The translations under genes were made by a program, and so were the position numbers. Shown here in pieces: positions 25,294-32,075 of a stretch of 64,000 bases of DNA (position 1 is its first letter; every line of letters starts with the position of its first letter). The DNA comes from an uncultured Oscillospiraceae bacterium (GTDB lineage Bacteria; Bacillota; Clostridia; Oscillospirales; Ruminococcaceae), in NCBI GenBank assembly GCA_910584715.1, contig CAJUAN010000004.1, forward strand, positions 62,001 to 126,000, given 5' to 3'. The notes beneath the pieces were generated by a model. That model made no database searches and was not told the origin of the DNA. It worked only from the letters and a program-made list of their open reading frames with translations.

Positions 25294-26094
25294 ATGGGTC
25301 ATCTCACAGGTAAAACCGCGATCATCACAGGAGCCGGAAGAGCTGTCCTTAAAGACGGAAGCTGCGGTTCTATCGGCTACGGTATTGCTACCGCCTATGC
25401 CAAGGAGGGTGCGAATCTTGTTATTACGGGTCGTAACGTGAAAAAGCTTGAGGACGCCAAGGAAGAGCTTGAAAGACTGTACGGCATTAAGGTGCTGATT
25501 GTTCAGGCTGACGTAAGCGACGGCAACGACAACGAGGCTGTGGTAAAAAATGTTATCGACAAGACCATAGAGACGTTCGGACGTATCGACGTGCTCATCA
25601 ACAACGCGCAGGCTTCCGCTTCGGGCGTTACCCTTGCGGAACACACTACCGAGCAGTTCAATCTTGCCCTGTATTCGGGACTTTACGCCACGTTCTACTA
25701 TATGAAAGCCTGCTATCCTCACCTCAAGGAGACAAAGGGCACGGTCATCAACTTCGCTTCGGGAGCGGGTCTTTTCGGAAACTTCGGTCAGTGCTCCTAC
25801 GCCGCCGCAAAGGAGGGTATCCGCGGTCTTACGAGAGTTGCGGCTACCGAGTGGGGCAAGGACGGCATCAATGTGAACATCGTTTGTCCTCTTGCGTGGA
25901 CTGCTCAGCTTGAACAGTTCCAGGACGCTTATCCGGACGCTTTCAAGGCTAACGTTCATATGCCTCCCATGGGTCACTACGGAAACTCCGAGCTGGAGAT
26001 CGGCAGAGTATGCGTACAGCTTGCTTCCCCCGACTTCAAGTATATGACCGGCGAAACCATTACTCTCGAGGGCGGTATGGGTCTCAGACCGTAA
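25294..26094 (+). CDS. Short-chain dehydrogenase/reductase
   Basis: A 266-residue Rossmann oxidoreductase of the SDR superfamily. The catalytic set is S156, Y169 and K173 (SYAAAKEG), with NNAQA at 103-107 in place of the usual NNAG. The nucleotide-binding glycine motif is stretched: TGAGRA (12-17) is separated by about 8 extra residues from GSIGYGIA (25-32). The substrate is unknown; the protein ends like 3-oxoacyl reductases (MTGETITLEGGMGL). I prefer ATG 25294 (AAAGGA 10 bases upstream) to ATG 25285. A gap of 67 bases precedes nfnA. Confidence 0.85.
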   Translation: MGHLTGKTAIITGAGRAVLKDGSCGSIGYGIATAYAKEGANLVITGRNVKKLEDAKEELERLYGIKVLIVQADVSDGNDNEAVVKNVIDKTIETFGRIDVLINNAQASASGVTLAEHTTEQFNLALYSGLYATFYYMKACYPHLKETKGTVINFASGAGLFGNFGQCSYAAAKEGIRGLTRVAATEWGKDGINVNIVCPLAWTAQLEQFQDAYPDAFKANVHMPPMGHYGNSELEIGRVCVQLASPDFKYMTGETITLEGGMGLRP

Positions 26095-26161
26095 AAACGG
26101 AGGCACAAACCTATCTTGTATCTAATTAAATCCAATAATCTTATAGCGAAGGAATGAGATA

Positions 26162-27010
26162 ATGTATAAAATTGTCAGAAAAAAGGTTCTTAATCCTACG
26201 GTCACGCTTATGGATATTGATGCTCCCATGGTAGCTAAAAAGGCTGAACCGGGTCAGTTCATTATCCTGAGGGTCGATGAAAACGGCGAGCGTATTCCTC
26301 TTACCGTTGCGGATTTTGACAGGGAAAAGGGAACGGTAACTATTATATTCCAGATAGTGGGAGCTACTACCGAAAAGCTTAACCAAAAGAACGAGGGAGA
26401 CTTTATTCAGGATTTTGTGGGACCTCTTGGAGTCCCCTCTCACACCGAGGGACTTAAAAAGGTCGCCGTTGTGGGCGGCGGCGTTGGCTGCGCTATCGCG
26501 TACCCTATCGCAAAGAAGCTCCACAACAATGGCTGCGAGGTACATTCAATCGTCGGCTTCAGAAATAAGGATCTTGTTATTCTGGAGGACGAGTTCAACG
26601 CGGCTTCCGACAAGCTCTGCATGATGACCGACGACGGCTCTCACGGCGCTAAGGGACTTGTTACGGACGCTCTTAAACAGCTTATCGAAAGCGGCGAAAA
26701 GTACGACGAGGTAATCGCTATCGGTCCGCTGATAATGATGAAATTCGTCTGCGCGCTTACTAAGGAGTACGGCATAAAGACCGTGGTTTCCATGAACCCG
26801 ATCATGATAGACGGTACGGGAATGTGCGGCGGCTGCCGTCTTACCGTTGGCGGAGAGACCAAGTTTGCCTGCGTTGACGGTCCCGATTTCGACGGACACC
26901 TTGTTGATTTCGACGAGGCTATGGAGCGCAGCGCGATGTACAAGCCTTTTGAGCGTCAGAAGCACGAGGAAGTCTGCAATCTCTTTAAGGGGGTAAACCA
27001 AAATGCCTAA
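26162..27010 (+). CDS. nfnA: NfnA, small subunit of NADH-dependent ferredoxin:NADP+ oxidoreductase
   Basis: A 282-residue flavoprotein with an FAD domain (1-95; PGQFIILRV, RIPLTVAD), an NAD(P) domain (VAVVGGGVGCAIAYPIAKKL, 101-120) and a C-terminal [2Fe-2S] site with C222, C225 and C237 (MCGGCRLTVGG...FAC). It resembles PyrK, but its partner is NfnB rather than a dihydroorotate dehydrogenase. In characterised Nfn complexes, electrons are bifurcated between ferredoxin, NADH and NADPH; that role is inferred here from the pairing. It overlaps nfnB by 8 bases. Confidence 0.9.
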   Translation: MYKIVRKKVLNPTVTLMDIDAPMVAKKAEPGQFIILRVDENGERIPLTVADFDREKGTVTIIFQIVGATTEKLNQKNEGDFIQDFVGPLGVPSHTEGLKKVAVVGGGVGCAIAYPIAKKLHNNGCEVHSIVGFRNKDLVILEDEFNAASDKLCMMTDDGSHGAKGLVTDALKQLIESGEKYDEVIAIGPLIMMKFVCALTKEYGIKTVVSMNPIMIDGTGMCGGCRLTVGGETKFACVDGPDFDGHLVDFDEAMERSAMYKPFERQKHEEVCNLFKGVNQNA

Positions 27011-28391
27011 TATGTCTTTGAAAAAGAACGAAATGCCCGCGCAGGAGCCTAACGTGCGCAATAAAAACTTTAAAGAGGTCGCTCTCGGATACTCCAAGGA
27101 GACCGCTGTTGACGAGGCTAACCGCTGCCTCAACTGCAAAAACAAGCCCTGCGTAAACGGCTGTCCCGTAAATATTGACATTCCCGCATTTATCCAGAAG
27201 GTCAAGGATGAGGACTTTGACGGTGCGTATGATATCATCAGCGCGTCAAGCTCGTTGCCCGCGGTCTGCGGACGGGTATGTCCCCAGGAGACCCAGTGCG
27301 AGGGCAAGTGCGTCCGCGGTATCAAGGGCGATCCCGTAGGTATCGGCAGACTGGAGCGTTTTGTCGCCGACTGGCACAACGAGCACAGCACAGCCGAAGC
27401 CAAAAAGCCCGAATCCAACGGTCACAAGGCTGCCGTTATAGGCGCGGGTCCCGCGGGTCTTACCTGCGCGGGCGACCTTGCGCGTCTCGGCTATGAGGTG
27501 ACGGTATTCGAGGCTCTCCACCTTGCGGGAGGCGTTCTGGTGTACGGCATTCCCGAGTTCCGTCTGCCGAAGGCTATCGTTCAGAAAGAGATAGACGGTC
27601 TTAAAGCGTTGGGCGTAACTATAAACACCAACACCGTTATTGGCAGGACTATTACTGTTGACGAGCTTTTTGAGCAGGGCTTTGAAGCTATCTTTATCGG
27701 CTCCGGAGCGGGTCTGCCCAGATTTATGGGTATTCCCGGCGAGAACTTAAAGGGCGTGTATTCGGCTAACGAGTTCCTGACTCGTACAAATCTCATGAAA
27801 GCTTATACGGAAAATTCCGACACTCCCATTCAGCACGCTAAAAACGTTGCCGTGGTAGGCGGAGGAAACGTTGCGATGGACGCGGCACGCTGCGCGAAAC
27901 GTCTGGGCGCGGAGAACGTATACATAGTATACCGCCGCGGCGAAGCGGAAATGCCTGCACGTAACGAGGAGATCGAGCACGCCAAGGAGGAGGGCATCAT
28001 CTTCAAGACCCTCAACAATCCTGTGGAGATACTCGGCGACGAGCACAAGCTTGTTACAGGAATGAAATGTATTGAAATGGAGCTGGGCGAACCGGACGAG
28101 AGCGGAAGAAGAAGTCCTGTGGAGAAGAAGGGCTCCGAGTTTGTTCTGGACGTTGACTGCGTTGTTATGTCCATAGGCACGTCCCCGAATCCGCTTATCA
28201 GAAATACTACAAAGGGTCTTGAAACTAATCGTAAGGGTTGCTTTGTTGCCGACGAGAACGGTCTTACTTCAAGAGAGGGCGTTTATGCGGGCGGCGACGC
28301 TGTAACCGGTGCTGCAACTGTAATTCTCGCTATGGGTGCAGGTAAAACTGCTGCCAAGGCTATGGACGAGTACATTAAGAGCAAGCAATAA
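27003..28391 (+). CDS. nfnB: NfnB, large subunit (GltD-like flavoprotein)
   Basis: A 462-residue relative of glutamate synthase small subunit. Two [4Fe-4S] sites lie in the first 105 residues: C42, C45, C50, C54 and C89, C93, C99, C103. An FAD motif (VIGAGPAGLTCAGDLARLG) and an NADPH motif (VVGGGNVAMDAAR) follow, and the end AGGDAVTGAATVILAMGAGKTAA is typical. No glutamate synthase large subunit is near, so with nfnA it is best read as the Nfn complex, which balances NADH, NADPH and ferredoxin in fermenting Clostridia. Confidence 0.9.
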   Translation: MPNMSLKKNEMPAQEPNVRNKNFKEVALGYSKETAVDEANRCLNCKNKPCVNGCPVNIDIPAFIQKVKDEDFDGAYDIISASSSLPAVCGRVCPQETQCEGKCVRGIKGDPVGIGRLERFVADWHNEHSTAEAKKPESNGHKAAVIGAGPAGLTCAGDLARLGYEVTVFEALHLAGGVLVYGIPEFRLPKAIVQKEIDGLKALGVTINTNTVIGRTITVDELFEQGFEAIFIGSGAGLPRFMGIPGENLKGVYSANEFLTRTNLMKAYTENSDTPIQHAKNVAVVGGGNVAMDAARCAKRLGAENVYIVYRRGEAEMPARNEEIEHAKEEGIIFKTLNNPVEILGDEHKLVTGMKCIEMELGEPDESGRRSPVEKKGSEFVLDVDCVVMSIGTSPNPLIRNTTKGLETNRKGCFVADENGLTSREGVYAGGDAVTGAATVILAMGAGKTAAKAMDEYIKSKQ

Positions 28392-28523
28392 TGATATCTG
28401 TAAAAACTGTTAGTACAGGTTAAAATTATTTGCAAATCATGAAAAAACGGATTTTAAGGTTTGCATATTTTGTTATGTATCGGTGCTCAAGCTGTAAATC
28501 CGTATTGAATATGCATTATAAAG

Positions 28524-28563
28524 ACACGCTGCTGCCGCATATTGCGGCAGCAGCGTGTTTTTA
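28524..28563 (+). terminator. Terminator after nfnB
   Basis: A perfect 15-bp GC-rich stem (28524-28538 against 28544-28558), a 5-base loop and a T-run. It stands 130 bases after the nfnB stop. The stretch 28392-28523 between them shows no gene. Confidence 0.9.
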
Positions 28564-28642
28564 TGTTGAGAAGTTGAGACATGGTATTATCAATTCCCTT
28601 TTACAAAATGTAAACAGAGTTTTCCTTATTATATAAAAATTA

Positions 28643-28671
28643 TTGACATATGTTGCATTTTGTAGTATAAT
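28643..28671 (+). promoter_or_regulatory. Consensus promoter of the polar-lipid gene cluster
   Basis: TTGACA (28643-28648), 17-base spacer, TATAAT (28666-28671); exact consensus. The next terminator on this strand is at 37120, so one transcript could cover all eight genes. Confidence 0.85.
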
Positions 28672-28728
28672 TAATAAAAATAAAGATACTATTTATTCAT
28701 AATAAACAGCAAAACATCGGAAGGAGGA

Positions 28729-28749
28729 CGCGTTTTTTATGAAAACGCG
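28729..28749 (+). promoter_or_regulatory. Hairpin between ribosome binding site and start of the dgkA-like gene
   Basis: AAGGAGG (28721-28727) is followed at once by an 8-bp perfect hairpin (CGCGTTTT/AAAACGCG, 5-base loop), then GTG 28750 and ATG 28756. Folding would bring the ribosome binding site next to the start. The loop also holds an ATG (28739) that opens a four-codon frame ending at TGA 28751-28753. Confidence 0.5.
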
Positions 28750-28755
28750 GTGAAA

Positions 28756-29109
28756 ATGAAAAATAAAAATTTCCTGCAAAGCGTAAAATGTGCTTTCAGA
28801 GGAATTATAAGCGGATTCCGTTCGGAACGGAACTTTAAAATATATATTGGCATTGCTTTGGCTTTTCTTGTACTGAATGTCGTTACTTCCTCCGGCTTAT
28901 ATGATTATATTATTCTTCTGGCTTTGACCTGCGGGGTTTTTTCAGCGGAATATTTGAACACCGCGGCAGAAAAGCTCTGCGACAGCTTTTGTCCCGAAAA
29001 GGACGAAAATGCGGGATTTATCAAGGACGTTGCGGCGGCTTCGGTTCTTGTTATGGGCATCGCTTTTTTTGCAGCAGAGGGAGCGGTGATTGTTTCAAAT
29101 ATTACATAA
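28756..29109 (+). CDS. dgkA: Diacylglycerol/undecaprenol kinase family protein (DgkA type)
   Basis: A 117-residue three-helix membrane kinase. The family motif is EYLNTAAEKLCD (about 64-75), and helices lie at about 30-48, 50-66 and 93-115. Gram-positive members phosphorylate undecaprenol rather than diacylglycerol; the lipid here is unknown. As first gene of the cluster it could make the lipid phosphate that the next enzyme activates with CTP. An in-frame GTG at 28750 is also possible; see the hairpin just upstream. The next gene follows after 3 bases. Confidence 0.85.
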   Translation: MKNKNFLQSVKCAFRGIISGFRSERNFKIYIGIALAFLVLNVVTSSGLYDYIILLALTCGVFSAEYLNTAAEKLCDSFCPEKDENAGFIKDVAAASVLVMGIAFFAAEGAVIVSNIT

Positions 29110-29112
29110 GCT

Positions 29113-29688
29113 ATGATTATCATTAAAATGTATGTAACAATGCTTCCTGTAATTTTGGCGGGAATACTAAATATGCTTTTCGTCAAAACAAAGCTGTATT
29201 CGAGGGTAAAATTTCCCATTGACGGCGGAAAGAGGCTCAGCGACGGAAAGCGTCTTTTCGGCGACAACAAAACGTGGGCGGGCTTTTTCGGGATGATACT
29301 GTCGGGAGCCTTGGCTCAGCTTTTGTGGGGCTTTGCGTGCTTAAAAATCCCCGAAATGTGTTATATTTATTTTTATTTTGATAATACGCCGCTGTTTAAT
29401 CTTTTTGCGGGTGCGGCTATGGGACTCGCATATGTGTTGTTTGAACTGCCGAACAGCTTTATAAAGCGCAGACTGGATATCCCGAGCGGAAAAACGGTCC
29501 GAGGGGCAAAGGGCTGCATTTTCTTTGTAATAGATCAGATTGATTCACTTTTCGGGGTGGCTGCGGTTTTTGCGGTTTTGTACCAAATGCCGTTTTGGCA
29601 GTATTTTTTATATATACTGCTGGGCGCGGTTACGCACATAGCGGTAAATTCAATTTTGTACGCTGTAAAAATACGCAGGAATCTGTGA
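29113..29688 (+). CDS. CarS-like CDP-alcohol (CDP-archaeol/CDP-diglyceride) synthase
   Basis: A 191-residue protein with about five membrane helices. It matches the CarS/DUF46 family, integral membrane cytidylyltransferases that form CDP-lipids from CTP and a lipid phosphate; in archaea the product is CDP-archaeol. Visible motifs are RLSDGKRLFGDNKTWAGFFG (about 41-60) and the C-terminal block SGKTVRGAKGCIFFVIDQIDS. Bacteria normally use CdsA for CDP-diacylglycerol, so a CarS-type enzyme next to pssA and psd suggests a special lipid backbone. That specificity is inference. Confidence 0.75.
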   Translation: MIIIKMYVTMLPVILAGILNMLFVKTKLYSRVKFPIDGGKRLSDGKRLFGDNKTWAGFFGMILSGALAQLLWGFACLKIPEMCYIYFYFDNTPLFNLFAGAAMGLAYVLFELPNSFIKRRLDIPSGKTVRGAKGCIFFVIDQIDSLFGVAAVFAVLYQMPFWQYFLYILLGAVTHIAVNSILYAVKIRRNL

Positions 29689-29697
29689 GGTAAATAG

Positions 29698-30321
29698 GTG
29701 AAAATGTTTATAGGAAAGTACAACAGATCGGTTATTCTTACATATATCGGCGTCGCCTTTGCGTTTTCGGGTATGGCTACGGCTTTCGGGGAAAATTCCG
29801 CCGCGGCGATGATATGCCTTGCGATCGCGGGAATATGCGATCTGTTCGACGGTGTAATAGCTCGCAGGTGCAAGCGCGACGAAGCTGAAAAGGAATTCGG
29901 TGTACAGATAGATTCACTTGCGGACGTTATCGGATTTCTCGCACTCCCGGCAGTTCTGGGGCTGGGACTTATGGACGGAGCGGGGTATATAAAATATCCG
30001 GTGATTTTGGGGTATATGCTTTGCGGTATCATACGTCTTGCCTGGTTCAATACTTCCGCGGCGGCAGAGGGGACGCGTACGCACTACGACGGACTTCCCG
30101 TTACATATTCCGCGCTGATATTTCCTGTTCTGTGGACGGTATTGGGCTTTTTCGGAGAACTAAAAGCCGCTCCTTGGATATGGGCGGCGTTTTATGCGGT
30201 CACGGCTGTAATGTTTATCTTCAACGTTAAGGTACCCAAGCCGCGGGGGATATGGTACGGCGTTTTCGGTGCGCTCGCAGTGGGCGTTACAGTGCTGATC
30301 TTAGTAAGGGATATCCTATGA
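29698..30321 (+). CDS. pssA: CDP-alcohol phosphatidyltransferase, phosphatidylserine synthase type
   Basis: A 207-residue membrane protein with the CDP-alcohol phosphotransferase signature D-x2-D-G-x2-A-R-x8-G-x3-D-x3-D spanning CDLFDGVIARR and FGVQIDSLAD (about 56-86). The helix pattern fits PssA, which exchanges CMP for L-serine. The decarboxylase gene directly downstream supports serine as head group. The start is GTG 29698 (GAGG 7 bases upstream) or ATG 29704. The stop overlaps the psd start by 4 bases. Confidence 0.85.
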   Translation: MKMFIGKYNRSVILTYIGVAFAFSGMATAFGENSAAAMICLAIAGICDLFDGVIARRCKRDEAEKEFGVQIDSLADVIGFLALPAVLGLGLMDGAGYIKYPVILGYMLCGIIRLAWFNTSAAAEGTRTHYDGLPVTYSALIFPVLWTVLGFFGELKAAPWIWAAFYAVTAVMFIFNVKVPKPRGIWYGVFGALAVGVTVLILVRDIL

Positions 30322-31187
30322 GGGTTTACGACAGAGCCGCCGGGCAGTACCGCGAGGAAAAGGAGTACGGCGGGAAAAGCCTGAAATTTCTCTACAGCAC
30401 GGCGATAGGCAGAGTACTGCTGAAAATATTTTTCTGCCGTGGGATATACTCGAAGCTGAACGGCGCGTTTATGAAAAGTCCGCTTTCGGTTTATAAGATT
30501 CGTCCGTTTATTGAAAAGTACGGTATTGATATGTCCCGGTGCGAACAGACGGATTTCAAAAGCTTTGACGACTTTTTCACGAGGAAATGCGCCGTTGAAG
30601 CAGACTGCCCGGAGGACGGGCTCATGGCTCCTTGCTGCGGCAGGCTGACGGTGTACCCGATAAACGAAAGCCTTGCGCTGAAAATAAAGGGAAGCGTTTA
30701 CACCCTTGCTGAGCTTACGGGCGGCGGCTTCGACCTTTCGGATTACGGCGGCGGATCATGCTTTTTGTACCGTCTGGCGGTGGAGGACTGTCACAGATAT
30801 GTTTTTTTTGACGACGGAGAAGTAGTGCGCTCCGAGGAGATAAAGGGAGTTCTGCATACGGTGCGCCCTGTTTCGGAACGTTTCCGCGTGTTTTCACGGA
30901 ACCACAGGGTCTGCACACTTCTGCGTACAAAGCGTTTCGGGGACGTTATTCAAATTGAAGTGGGAGCGCTTCAGGTCGGGAAAATTACAAATCATGCTGT
31001 CAAGACCTTTTCACGGCTTGACGAAAAAGGATTTTTCAGCTTCGGCGGTTCCACGGTAATACAGCTTTTCAAAGGGTCGGCCGTTTCGGTGGACGGCGAC
31101 ATACAAAGCTGCTCGGAACGCGGTGTTGAGGTACTTGTAAAAACGGGAGAAAGAGTTGGGGAGAGGACAAAATGCTTAAAAGACTGA
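30318..31187 (+). CDS. psd: Phosphatidylserine decarboxylase
   Basis: A 289-residue proenzyme that converts a phosphoserine lipid to a phosphoethanolamine lipid. The self-cleavage site is GGST (243-246), where the Ser becomes the pyruvoyl group. Supporting motifs are KSFDDFFTRK, MAPCCGRL and DCHRYVFFDDG. The upstream open frame belongs to pssA; ATG 30318 in the ATGA overlap is the start. It overlaps the following UbiA gene by 16 bases. Confidence 0.92.
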   Translation: MRVYDRAAGQYREEKEYGGKSLKFLYSTAIGRVLLKIFFCRGIYSKLNGAFMKSPLSVYKIRPFIEKYGIDMSRCEQTDFKSFDDFFTRKCAVEADCPEDGLMAPCCGRLTVYPINESLALKIKGSVYTLAELTGGGFDLSDYGGGSCFLYRLAVEDCHRYVFFDDGEVVRSEEIKGVLHTVRPVSERFRVFSRNHRVCTLLRTKRFGDVIQIEVGALQVGKITNHAVKTFSRLDEKGFFSFGGSTVIQLFKGSAVSVDGDIQSCSERGVEVLVKTGERVGERTKCLKD

Positions 31188-32071
31188 ATATTTATTTCAA
31201 GGAAATGTACCCGATAATCCCCCGTTTGGTACTGGGTATTATCATATTCGGCGAGATATATTTTATTGTTCTGCTGAATAACGGCGTGACGGAATTCAAC
31301 ATAACCTGTCAGGAATTTATCGGAGGATTTACGGTGTTCAGCTTCCTGCTCTGGCTGAGGATCGCGGACGATTTCAAGGACTACGAGCTTGACTGCCGCT
31401 TATTTTCGAGCAGACCTCTTCCGTCAGGACGTGTGAAAAAACGCGATCTCGCCATTTTCGTGACGGTTCTTATAGCCGTAACGGTAACGCTGAACGTTGT
31501 TTTTATGAACAACTTCTGGTTCTTTTTGTTCCTGTACGTTTACGGAACGCTCATGTCCCTGTGGTTTTTCAGCAAGAAAAAAATACAGAAAAGTCTGCCG
31601 CTTGCGCTTGTCACCCACAATCCGGTGCAGATGATAATGAACGTTTACATAATCTCGTTTACCTGTATAAAGTACGGTCTGGAAGCGTTTACGCTTACCA
31701 ATTTTCTCGCGGCTTGGACGCTGTATTTCCCCGCTCTCATCTGGGAGATATCCCGAAAAATACGCGCTCCGAAGGACGAGACGGAGTATGTCACCTACTC
31801 AAAGCTGTTTGGCTACAAAAAATCCACCGTATTTGTTTTGATACTTACTTGGGTTGACATTCTAACCAACGTGCTGCTCGTATGGAATTTAAACAAAATT
31901 TCCGTTGCCGCCCTGCTTCTGAACACTGGGTGGATGACGCTGAAATTCGTACAGTTTATAAAAGATCCGACGCGGTTTAAAATCGTTGAAAAGGTCGAAA
32001 TATATACCTATGTTCAGGAATCTATGATGCTTGTTACAATAGCTGCGTTTATAATATTCGGAAAGGTATAG
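31172..32071 (+). CDS. UbiA family prenyltransferase
   Basis: A 299-residue protein with about nine hydrophobic segments. The first Asp-rich motif is visible as RIADDFKDYELD (about 69-80). The second is weaker (IRAPKDETEYVTYSKLFG). UbiA enzymes attach a prenyl chain to a ring or, in archaea, to geranylgeranylglycerol phosphate. The acceptor is unknown. Its placement between psd and the dikinase ties prenyl transfer to this lipid cluster. Confidence 0.75.
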   Translation: MLKRLNIYFKEMYPIIPRLVLGIIIFGEIYFIVLLNNGVTEFNITCQEFIGGFTVFSFLLWLRIADDFKDYELDCRLFSSRPLPSGRVKKRDLAIFVTVLIAVTVTLNVVFMNNFWFFLFLYVYGTLMSLWFFSKKKIQKSLPLALVTHNPVQMIMNVYIISFTCIKYGLEAFTLTNFLAAWTLYFPALIWEISRKIRAPKDETEYVTYSKLFGYKKSTVFVLILTWVDILTNVLLVWNLNKISVAALLLNTGWMTLKFVQFIKDPTRFKIVEKVEIYTYVQESMMLVTIAAFIIFGKV

Positions 32072-32075
32072 CGCA

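Noticed and set aside
26162..28391. Pyrimidine PyrK or glutamate synthase genes
   Set aside because: Neither a dihydroorotate dehydrogenase nor a glutamate synthase large subunit is adjacent; the pair matches NfnA/NfnB.
28430..28636. Small plus-strand frame of 68 codons after nfnB
   Set aside because: It reads through the terminator hairpin, has no ribosome binding site and no family pattern.
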